Origin: Ophioderma brevispina
Lineage: Eukaryota; Echinodermata; Ophiuroidea; Amphilepidida; Ophiodermatidae
DNA length: 64,000 nt
Assembly (NCBI GenBank): GCA_023653785.1
Contig: JAMKCH010056715.1
Coordinates: 62,001-126,000, forward strand
Direction: 5' to 3'
The notes under the pieces were generated by a model that searched no databases, was not told the origin of the DNA, and saw only the letters and a program-made list of their open reading frames with translations. Positions 55,613 to 64,000 of the stretch are shown one piece after another. The translations under genes and the position numbers were made by a program. The first letter of the stretch is position 1. The number at the start of each line of letters is the position of its first letter.

Positions 55613-57141
55613 TTGGAGGTCTCGCCTCTCTTTTTTCTCCGGCTCTCTCGCCTGTGTGTGTTTTCAAAGAGATATATAGAGAGCTCCCCCCCTGTCCCTA
55701 TTGATGGGCAAATCCCCTGCATGATTATTACGAGGAACCATTAAGAGAGAGCGATAGAGAGAAATTTTAATCATCTCAGCACAGAGCAAAGCATGATCTG
55801 CTACCCCGTCTCGAAGCACCATGTTTTCATTCAATTCGCCCCTAGATTTGCACCATTCTGTATTCAATTTCAAAACATGCACTTAATTTTCCATCCATTT
55901 CGGCATTAGAGTAGCAGAAACTAAAATCTAAAAGTGACGGCACAAACGCCACAAATGCTCCTCCATCTCAGCTTGATCTCACATACTTTTTAACCGTCCA
56001 TTAAATTTGCGCCTTAAGTATCTACTTATCCGGCAATATTCATTGAAGTGCTGTAGATTTGTGCGTCGTCCTTTATTAATAAAGGCTTTGCACTTGTGAT
56101 GAACAAAATCCATATATCTGCAGAGCTCGCCATTAGAACAAAAAGTCGTCATATTTTACCAAATAGTCGCCTAATTTTATTAAGGATATTGGATTTGTAG
56201 CACGTTTTGATTTGAGAGCGACAAGAACATACGAACTTCTACTGATGATTGTGTCTGATTGAGTTCCTTTTATGAAAATGATGTTGGGTCTGTCGTACTG
56301 CCAGCATCCGTTTAGAAATTTTTGGAAAAAAAGTTGCACGAATTGTTTGTAATGACCATATATTACTTGCTCTCTATTAGATATTGTCTAAAATAGTTTT
56401 TGTTAGTGTCTCTGTTAGATATTGTCTAAAATAGTTTTTCTTAATGTATGATTACAATAGTTCTGTCATTTATGTTCCATATTCTTTACATTAGTATATT
56501 GGCAAAATTAAATACATAACACATTGGTATGCAACGGAAGGTGAAACGTGCGCCTTTTTTTTCAGGTTATGCAAATACCATTTCCCCTCAGTGGGCGATG
56601 ATTGTCACGTGACTATGACGTGAACATACTTCGGGGCTTCGTACTGCTTTCTTTTGTCTCAGAAACTAGCCGCTTTCGGTTCATGCCTCGCTGACAAAGC
56701 GAAAGGATTCCACTGATTGCCGATAAGCAGGTTTACGCCTATGATGACATCGTATATGCTTATGTTTAAAGAAGAGTGCAACCTGGATTTAGAGTGTTAT
56801 AGTCACATATTACATTTCTTTATTGCCGCTCAGAAAGAAATGCACATATAGATTGAATGACAATATAAAATAGAATGCAATGTATTGGGCATGATAACCA
56901 CATAACAACATTTCGTGGAGTACGCGACCTCTGCACACAGAACTAGCTAAGGTTAAGCCCGCTGAAGATGGACCACATGGCCTTCAAGACCAAAGCGTGA
57001 ACAGAAACATATTGAGTAAATACTCATTAAGCAAACAGAAGTAAACGTTTGAAAAGTTAGGCAATGAAAAAAAAAACAATGAAAAATAGGTCGATCAAAG
57101 TGTGAGTGGCTTCAAAACTGAACCGCCAACTGACCGGTGGT
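55613..57141. other. no gene; one short tandem duplication
   Basis: TTAGATATTGTCTAAAATAG followed by TTTTT occurs at 56377 and 56415 (38-bp period). It contains the small palindrome TTAGA-TATTG-TCTAA. Nothing else recognised. Confidence 0.5.
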
Positions 57142-57309
57142 TTATGGCGGCCGTATTTCGTTGTTTGGAATAGGAACCAATTGCAATTGAGACGAACCGA
57201 GCAGAATCAGCAGGAAACCAGCTTGAGTTCTGAAGCCATCCCTTAGGTAGAGCAAAACGTAAGCAAGTAAGATTCCCACATAGAGATAGATAAAGGGTTG
57301 GAGTGTCAT
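57142..57309 (-). CDS. small hydrophobic open frame, unassigned
   Basis: ATG at 57309 opens 55 codons on the minus strand with one strong hydrophobic segment (FIYLYVGILLAYVLLYL) followed by RDGF and a second weaker one (GFLLILLGS). The frame is open upstream of the ATG to a TAG near 57390, so it could also be an internal exon. Base composition is a little GC-richer than nearby. It would be a small membrane protein or anchor; family not recognised and chance is possible. Confidence 0.2.
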   Translation of the reverse strand: MTLQPFIYLYVGILLAYVLLYLRDGFRTQAGFLLILLGSSQLQLVPIPNNEIRPP

Positions 57310-57761
57310 CGGCCGTTTTGATTGTTGGCGGACGGATTTGTCGCCATTGCGCACTTGATCACTTAGTTGAGTTATTACATAAATGTCACACTAAACACTA
57401 AAGCATGGAAAATGCACTTTATCGGTGATTTCTCCAGGCTACCCGATGTGGCTTGTTCAGAAAGTTTACCGTCGCAAAGATCTGCCACGATTTTTTTTTC
57501 ACTTCAATATGGCGTTAATACAGCGTTAGCCGGGTATGTTCGAAGTTGCAACATGACGAGTATGACCTTTTAAACACAATAGTAATGCACAAGATTCGAT
57601 ATATTTGATTAATATGGAACTTTGACCTCGGTTGGTAACGAAACACAGGTCCGCCAACTTGTTCCTTTTATTGCTTGTAGTTAGCGAAAACAAGTGTCTT
57701 CGCTGATTATGCACAAGGATACATATTGCTATGCAACTTGGAAGATCAAGAAATACTCAGG

Positions 57762-57845
57762 TTAAAGCAATACCAGCACATTTTTGAAGAGCGCCCCTTT
57801 AAGTAGTTTTGAGAACTTGAAATATATCTGCTTGCACAACCTCTT
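57762..57845 (+). mobile_element. solo end of the 62.6-kb TTAA MITE
   Basis: TTAAAGCAATACCAGCACAT then TTTTGAAGAGCGCCCC matches the left end of 62589-63129 (TTAAAGCAATATTAGCACAT, then TTTTTAAGAGCGCCCC), and TTGCACA follows in both. No right end is present. TTTTGGAACACCCAGTA just after it (57843-57859) resembles an unrelated mariner-type end, so a deletion or second insertion may have removed the rest. Confidence 0.6.
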
Positions 57846-59460
57846 TTGGAACACCCAGTATAAATTGAAAAATTTTCATAGTTTATTATATTTAAAACAA
57901 TATTTCCTTATTTGACTTAAAAAGAGGCGTTTTGCGCGGTTTTATTTTACTACTTTTGTATTTGTTTTAAACATGTTTAACGTTTTAGGCGAGATGAAAA
58001 TAGAAGATTTTGATGAAAATAACATTTTGCCCTCTTCTTTTCTTTGGCCTCATGACCCTTTATCATGCACTTAATCAAGAAAAGAGAAAAAGCGGCTTTG
58101 CACAATTATTGCTCTAAGTAAAACGACCATATTGACCTTAAGTGAAATCTCGACTTTTCGGAGCAATAGCTTCATTATCGTCATGACTATGCACTCTAAA
58201 GCAGCATGCCAACAAGTATCACATCAGCGCTTAGATTTCTACTTCAGTGTCAGACAGATCAATTTGATCTCGTCAAAAAGACGATAGGCGTATCGTCTAA
58301 ATCACAGTTGGGACATTAGGGTGGTTAAGATGAGCACTGATACGTACGTACGACGCTTTCCAATTGAACCATCGCAAGGTAACCGCATGACAAACTTTTG
58401 GTTGGAATTGTAACGAAACAAGTCTTAATCTCTGTATTACTGACAGCTTATTTTTACTGATAAACAATAATAGACCCATCACGAAAAGATAATAATTGGC
58501 GAATTCTTATTTGTGTATTCTAAATCAACAATTTTAGTTGGTAGTACTTGCAAACGCGCATTATTATACTGCGGTTTTGGGGGTTTTGGTTTTTTTTTAA
58601 CTTTTTAATTTTCCCTAGTTAGGATGGTATTTTTAAACCATGGTTGTCGATTCTCCGCAGGACATGGCATATCATAGATGACATCAATTCCAAAAAAATG
58701 ATATGCACGAGGGGATAGCTTTTCACATTGTTCGGTATGATAACCAATACAGTCTACAGCATGATAAGGAGAAACGAACGTTACTGAAGATATGCACGTG
58801 TAGAAAAAAATAGTGAACAGTTACGTAAAACGTAGTGAACAAGCGAACATAAAACTTGGCGAACAAACGAATGTGCCGGACTGGCTGCAGCAGTAATCGA
58901 ATGGCTTGAAATGTGGTGTGTTTAAGAATCGTTTACAATTAGGGAGGGAAATGGAAACAAACCGTTGAAAAGGGTAATAATAGGACCAACACAAGAAGAA
59001 AAAAAATTGGAAGCAATGAGTAGTGTAAGGTAATCAACGTAATGAAAGGAATAAAAAAGTGAACGATATGAAAAGAGTATCAAGCAAAGAAACAAAGGGG
59101 GAGAGACTTAAACACGATAATTAGAATTTTGTGTCAGAATACCCCTACTTCAATCACATACAATAATAAGGACATTTGTATGTGAAACAAGTTTTGGTTA
59201 AGGTAAAATTTTTCCGTCAAAGTACACAATTTCCTGATTATGTTTTAGCTCGTCTCAGTGACCACCAATTCAATTCACTTGATAGTTAAGCAAAGCCTAA
59301 AATACTCATATCATATTGTTTGCTACATCAATCAATTACAGCTATATCGTCTATGTAGACGAAAGCACTCACCAATTCTAGATACGAACCCTTCAATACT
59401 GGCCCAGTGGGGGTTGGAAGGGACCTGTTACGTAGAGTGATGCGACCAAACAAACAGGAC
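57846..59460. other. nothing recognised
   Basis: AT-rich sequence. No supported gene or repeat. Confidence 0.5.
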
Positions 59461-59505
59461 ACGGTGTTAGAAGTGTTATAGTCCACCGGACTCACGGTAT
59501 GACCA
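59461..59505 (-). mobile_element. fragment of the CCGGTGTGAA MITE
   Basis: ACGGTGTTAGAAGTGTTATA then GTCCACCGGACTCACGGT matches one terminal repeat of copies at 28.4-30.1 kb (for copy 3: AGGTGTGG...ATATGGTCCGCCGGTCTCACAGT). Only about 45 bp remains. Confidence 0.45.
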
Positions 59506-59574
59506 ATTTCTCAATTCATTTTATTTTAAACTATTTGGTAATTATATTCCTAAATTAACCATTCGTCTACCGAA

Positions 59575-60360
59575 GGGCGGGGGGGGGGGGGGGGTGGTTT
59601 ACCGCCCCCCCCCCCTTCAGGTTTTTTTCCCCGGCTTGCTAAAACCCCCATTTTTGGTGCCAAAATTAGTCTAATGTATTCAATTGACATGTTTCCGCTG
59701 CTTTTAATCCAAAAACAAAAATCCACGGGGTGGTATGTAGGTAAGATACAGGGGATCCCCAAATGATCGAGTGGGGGGGGGGGTGGTAACACCCCCCCCC
59801 CCCCCCTACGGAAAGAGACAGTTACCAATATGCCTAACACAACACAGGAACATCACATACAATTGATTTTGGTACCACTAGGATAGCTTCTGGTCTCATC
59901 TTTCCTTTGATACCAAAATGGTACCAACATGCCTAGCAGCATTACGTCACAATGACGTCATAAAGCTTGCATTGTCAGCCAAAACTGCCATTTCCATAGA
60001 CACCCCCAGTGAAAAATTCAATTTTTCGCCAAAAAGGTAGGAAAATCAGAGGTTTTATGGCGGTTTTGGACTTACTGATGGAAATGCAGTTTTTTAATAA
60101 AGAAATCATTTTAGAGCTATAATAGGGTGTCTGAGTCGCTAAAATTGACGAACTATCAATTTTCAACCCTATATGCAGTGTTTTCATACTTTTCTCAACA
60201 TCTGACGTCATAGGGTGACGTTTCATATTGATGGGGACGGTAGACTTATTTTGGTACCAATGGAAAGAAGAACTCTAAGCTATCCGTTGGTAACCAAATT
60301 ACAGGAATGGGTGGTCAGTAACGAAAATCAAAGTGGGGTGGTAACAACCCCCCCCCCCTT
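59575..60360. mobile_element. foldback repeat with G-run/C-run hairpins
   Basis: The left arm (about 59863-59964) and the right arm (about 60190-60305) are imperfect inverted copies: GGATAGCTT, TCTTTCC-TTG-TACCAAAAT and ACGTCA...ATGACGTCA recur inverted in order. Outside the arms are three hairpin-like runs: G16-TGGTTTACCG-C12 (59579-59615), G11-TGGTAACA-C15 (59773-59806) and GGGGTGGTAACAAC followed by C10 (60334-60358). Proline-rich frames here are C-run artefacts. Confidence 0.6.
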
Positions 60361-61715
60361 AAGGGAGTTTTGTTACAAAAAATTGGCTCAGGTAGACGAG
60401 GTAAGGAAGTGTAATATGAGGGGTACACACTCTGATTTATAAGCTAAATAAAAACGTTCACATTTATATTTTCGCATTATCGCTGCTATCCTGTACTAAA
60501 ATATTACATAGAAAAATGACGCCTTCCCATTCAGACTTTTACATGTACACAACTGCCACATAACGTTGTGACCAAAACGCCTTCAGACGTGACTGAAATT
60601 AATATACAATCCTGGCACTAAATAGGAATTTCGCTGATGTCCATTTTAAGAAGGCAACTAAGCGAAGAGAAAAATAGACGAGATAACGGTAAATTAACAC
60701 TAGCTAACAGTGAAAAGAGAAACCCAATTAGCACCAAAGTAAAGGTTCGTATACATGACGTAAATAATTTGCAGCCTGATACTACAGTAACTTTCTACAC
60801 ACTACATTGACTACTATTGACTACACACAGTACACTACTATGACAATTATTGCCGTGCCCTGGGGGTGCTACGCCTCAGGAAACAACGTTGAAAATTGCT
60901 GATTGGCGAGTTATCAATACAGGTTGTCCTTCTCCCTGACAGCCAGACGGGGATGTAAAATAATAACGGACTAGCGCTACACATGCTTCGATCCTTCCAT
61001 CGGTCATTTCATTTTGACTATTGTCCCAACCTAAAATCCGATTTTAAATTCAAACAACAATGGCATTTGGTTGTTTTGATATATTCTTTCCAGGAGTCCA
61101 ACATGCGAAGTCAAAATATCTATATAGTTCAGATGGTGTTTGTTGCGAGGTTAAAGCACGTCCTATATGCTTGTTAGATCCCGTGGCACGGCGAGCAACG
61201 GGTAATGTATGCCGGCAATGGCACGTTTGCTGTCTATACATAGGAATTACCATAACGGGATTAGGGCATCCCCGATCACCGCCCTCAAAAAAATTTAATT
61301 GACTTTAACGCAATTACAGTGCAATTATTTTTGCGCGACCTTTTTTAACATAATTGACGATGCTTGAATTTGTTTCTGGCATTTTGAAGTAACTTGGGGT
61401 TTCAAATTAAAAAAAGGAATATAAAAGTGATATATGCTCTAAAAAAATCTACACTTTCCTTACACTATTAACGATGGCAACGAGATATTCACATGTTAGG
61501 TGGCATTAAAAATCAAAAGCCGTGATTTTTGCACTGATATACAGCTTCCGGTTAGGAAAAAAAAGTTTTTCTTTCCCAAAGGTGATGTAAGTGAGAACTA
61601 TTTTTTGGTACAAAAATTGTTACAACAAATTAAATTATCTCGAATCTATCAACAATTGAAAATTAAACCTAATTCCAGAAGTACGTAATATTGATTCCGT
61701 ATAGGTAACATCAAA
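60361..61715. other. nothing recognised
   Basis: Contains a CACTAC/GACTAC low-complexity patch at 60795-60840. An ATG frame at 61060-61302 (80 codons) has a good start context but no family pattern. A GC-richer patch lies at 61180-61230. Confidence 0.45.
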
Positions 61716-61796
61716 GTCAGTGGCTTTGAGATGGTTTCCTGGTACATGTAGTGACTGCAAACTCATTTGGGGAAGGCATCTCAAAAAACCACTGAC
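61716..61796. repeat. 81-nt hairpin
   Basis: GTCAGTGGCTTTGAGATG at the left pairs with CATCTCAAAAAACCACTGAC at the right, with a small bulge. TTCC/GGAA pairing extends the stem around a loop of about 35 nt. Size and shape are compatible with a pre-miRNA-like RNA or a tiny foldback repeat; no other copy seen in the window. Confidence 0.5.
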
Positions 61797-62588
61797 CTAA
61801 GACTAGGCTTGTTGTACTTGTGTGATAGTATATTTCATACCGATTCAAAATATATGGGCATGAGGAATCGGCCAATGCGTCTGGAAGACACAAAATTATA
61901 GTTAAATCGACTTCAAGCCACCTACCTAAACGTACCAAAGTTGATTTGTTATTCGTGCTCCGATATGAACCAAATTGCAGTGTGTTCCACTAATGCCAGA
62001 AAGGCCTAAGAAAACGTCTGTCATCTTTCTCATAAATGGTAGCTTAAACTGAAAAGCACTCGTCGACATCTATTTCTCAAACTTTTCTGCAGGACCTGGA
62101 CTGGCTTGACAGTCTTCGGCGTAATCTTTGGACGCGCAATTACTGTTTCGTTTTGACACAGTGCTGAGCATAGTATATAGTATGAGTGCTCAAGGTATTG
62201 TCAAATCACAGGAGATGAGGCGGCCTTTCCTGCACAGTTGTATGATCCCCGTACATACACGGTGTTTTCACCTTGCAATAACCTGTAGCTATAGCACGTT
62301 TTAAGGTATACTCAAAATAATTTCTTGTTATGTGTGTGCAGGTGAAGTCATTTATCTAATGGCAGCGACGCACACTTATTTAATCAGCTTGGCATTGCTC
62401 GAAGTCCTCACGAATAGGTTAAAGGACACATTGCGATTTTATTTTCTGTCTAATTTCTGCTCTGTTTTGAACACTCATAACGCCATATACGGTGCGTTCG
62501 TTTCCTGAAAGTGATGTGTTCATTTTTACTCTTAATTTAGAGTATACGATTGCCGTTTAACGATTGGGGTTATTGAGGACTTCGATAC
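61797..62588. other. nothing recognised
   Basis: No supported gene or repeat. Confidence 0.45.
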
Positions 62589-63129
62589 TTAAAGCAATAT
62601 TAGCACATTTTTTAAGAGCGCCCCCAATTTTCAAAATTTGATATTTTTGCACAGGACGTTGGGAAAGTGTATAGGAACTTACCAGCGAACAGAATGCTAA
62701 AAAAATGCGTATTTATCACCAAATAAGCCCGATTTTGTAATTAGAATGGGATCCCAGATTGGACTTAACGGCAAAACTGGAAATGCTAAGTTTATGTCCG
62801 TCCATGATGAAATAGTGCCACCTCGAGAAAAATAACCTCGCCTAGTAAAAACTATCAAAACAAATAATGATGAGGTAGACACGTTCATGACGCTATTTCC
62901 CGGATATTTCACATTGGAAGGGCCGGTTTCCAGCAGCCGTTGATTATTATGGGGGATCCCCGATAATAAATTATTCTAGTACAAAAATTCCTTCGTGTGT
63001 GGAAAACAGACTTTCGAGCTTAACCTCACAGGTATTAGTTACTAGCCAGTTACCAATGCAACCGTGTAAAACCCTCCAAATTGTGAAAAATTGGGGGCGC
63101 CTTCAGAAAATGTGCTAATATTGGCTTAA
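62589..63129. mobile_element. 541-bp TTAA MITE with ~50-bp TIRs
   Basis: TTAA-bounded. The left end TTAAAGCAATATTAGCACAT, then TTTTTAAGAGCGCCCCCAAT, pairs with the right end read inward: TTAAGCCAATATTAGCACAT, then TTTCTGAAGGCGCCCCCAAT. The 50-bp TIRs differ at few positions. The interior has no transposase-like frame. Its ends share the TTAAAG...GCGCCCCCAATTTT layout with the 29.4, 48.4 and 50.9 kb family. A solo end is at 57762. Confidence 0.9.
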
Positions 63130-63315
63130 AAAGCTCGCGTTCGTTTGAAAAAAAAGTTGCGTTCAGCTTGCCCACTTCTAAGGAATTACTACAAACAATT
63201 CTCCAATGGCAACAAAACCTCAACATTGGGCAAATTGGGAGTATGTTTCATCGAATAAAATCTACAGAATCCTCATAAATGTGCCTTGGATTGTATTATT
63301 GTTTTGGGAACGTAG

Positions 63316-63531
63316 AGCGTATTCCAAAATGACCTTTTCCTAAAATCTGAAAAGAAAGCAACCGTAAAAAGAGTGGTACAAAAAGAAGAGATTGAAGGAC
63401 AGTTAGAAAGCGTATCCAATGCCAAGGACATGGAAATCTGGTGCAGAAATCATCCAAGAAGGGAAGATAAATTTTGGAGTAACATATGTGCAGAACTAGA
63501 GCAGAAGAGAAGAAGAATCGGCAATAACTAG
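63316..63531 (+). CDS. possible terminal coding exon, unrecognised
   Basis: After an acceptor-like TAG at 63313-63315, 71 codons stay open to a TAG at 63529. The peptide is charged and helix-prone: SEKKATVKRVVQKEEIEGQL, then AKDMEIWCRNHPRREDKFW and AELEQKRRRIGNN. The W-C-x-N-H-P-R-R segment looks protein-like. There is no upstream exon in view and purine-rich sequence favours such K/E/R peptides, so a chance frame is quite possible. Could also be a fragment of a transposon protein. Confidence 0.25.
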   Translation, partial: SVFQNDLFLKSEKKATVKRVVQKEEIEGQLESVSNAKDMEIWCRNHPRREDKFWSNICAELEQKRRRIGNN

Positions 63532-64000
63532 GATGGATTGACTCATCTGGACTACCCGTTCCTCAATGCCACTGAGACTTTCAAATGATTGGACCAAAAC
63601 CCACCGTGAGAGTCCACAATCAGACTGATTGGCTACTACACTTTGAGTACAATATGCCCATCCAACAATGACACAGTTCAGTGGGTGTACTTTTACATAC
63701 ATTGACATAAACTGACCTTGTGTGATGGGTATCAGAATCATACCCAAAAAACAGGGGGTGTATTCTAAATACATTGGTGAATTGAAATCTACTAATGTGC
63801 CAAGGGAATGAGATTTTACTAGCTCATATTTTAGATCATAGAACCCTATGAATAGCAATCAAATCGACAAGCAAAAGCAGGTTCATCTCACATGACTCAG
63901 TGATAGCCTTGGATGGGCACATGTTAAATAGCAGCGACCAGGTAGGTTCTGGGTATATTAAAAATCACAGTATTAAAATCCGGGGTGTAATATTTGCTAA
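63532..64000. other. nothing recognised
   Basis: A 120-codon minus-strand frame (63496-63858) overlaps the plus-strand candidate exon and has no family pattern. Nothing else supported up to the window edge. Confidence 0.45.

Noticed and set aside
63496..63858. 120-codon minus-strand frame
   Set aside because: No family pattern; conflicts with the plus-strand exon candidate and could be chance.
1..64000. tRNA, 5S rRNA or snRNA genes
   Set aside because: Scanned by eye for B-box (GGTTCGA-TCC) and other hallmarks; the GGTTCGA occurrences (19259, 48926) lack a paired A box or cloverleaf. A tRNAscan/Infernal run would settle it.

Overview
The window looks like gene-poor, AT-rich DNA from an animal nuclear genome, most likely a marine invertebrate. 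The reasons are broken LINE 3' ends with microsatellite tails, many short non-autonomous DNA transposons with TA or TTAA flanks, TGACCTTTGACC-rich repeats, long homopolymers and microsatellites, and short open exons that stop at metazoan-type 5' splice sites. I saw no operons, ribosome binding sites, rRNA, tRNA or CRISPR array. The species cannot be named from this sequence; an echinoderm- or hemichordate-like genome is only an impression from the repeat style.

No complete protein-coding gene is visible. The best coding feature is 13407-13488 (+): an ATG in good context, 27 codons that match the start of a SAM domain, and a GTGAGT donor, preceded by a CCAAT box and a block of repeated AGAGTG/CTCTAAAAGAG motifs. 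Weaker single-exon candidates are 1046-1145 (+, signal peptide), 51464-51555 (+, hydrophobic, CAG/GTAAGT donor), 46148-46282 (-), 22294-22318 (-), 57142-57309 (-) and 63316-63531 (+). None has a visible second exon, so they are leads and not genes.

Most of what can be read is mobile DNA. Two LINE reverse-transcriptase C-terminal remnants lie at 1579-2206 and 50289-50640 (both -). TA-flanked mariner/Tc1-like elements without a recognisable transposase lie at 11067-12147, 24800-25648 (second, truncated copy 32711-33345), 43481-44576, 47791-48297 and 48639-48844. TTAA-flanked MITEs lie at 29411-29776, 48412-48982, 50929-51288, 51998-52209, 62589-63129 (solo end 57762-57845) and, as a separate family, at 33431-33781, 47373-47722 and 4240-4434. 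A CCGGTGTGAA-ended MITE has copies at 28409-28580, 28730-28904 and 29969-30142, with a fragment at 59461-59505. Large foldback elements lie at 2206-3186, 53465-54507 and about 59575-60360, and smaller ones at 26288-26749, 30306-30612, 35780-35981 and 45426-45600.

Two insertions are nested and give a relative history: the 11067-12147 element sits in an older AGGGACCGTTC-ended element (10468-12283), and a 206-bp mariner MITE (48639-48844) sits inside a TTAA MITE (48412-48982). Region 47.3-52.2 kb is the densest transposon cluster. Tandem repeats include a 16-bp minisatellite (19918-20206), a 21-bp repeat (51641-51735), a 153-bp duplication rich in nuclear-receptor DR1-like half-sites (23029-23281) and several purine tracts. 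The rest is AT-rich intergenic or intronic DNA in which I recognise nothing.
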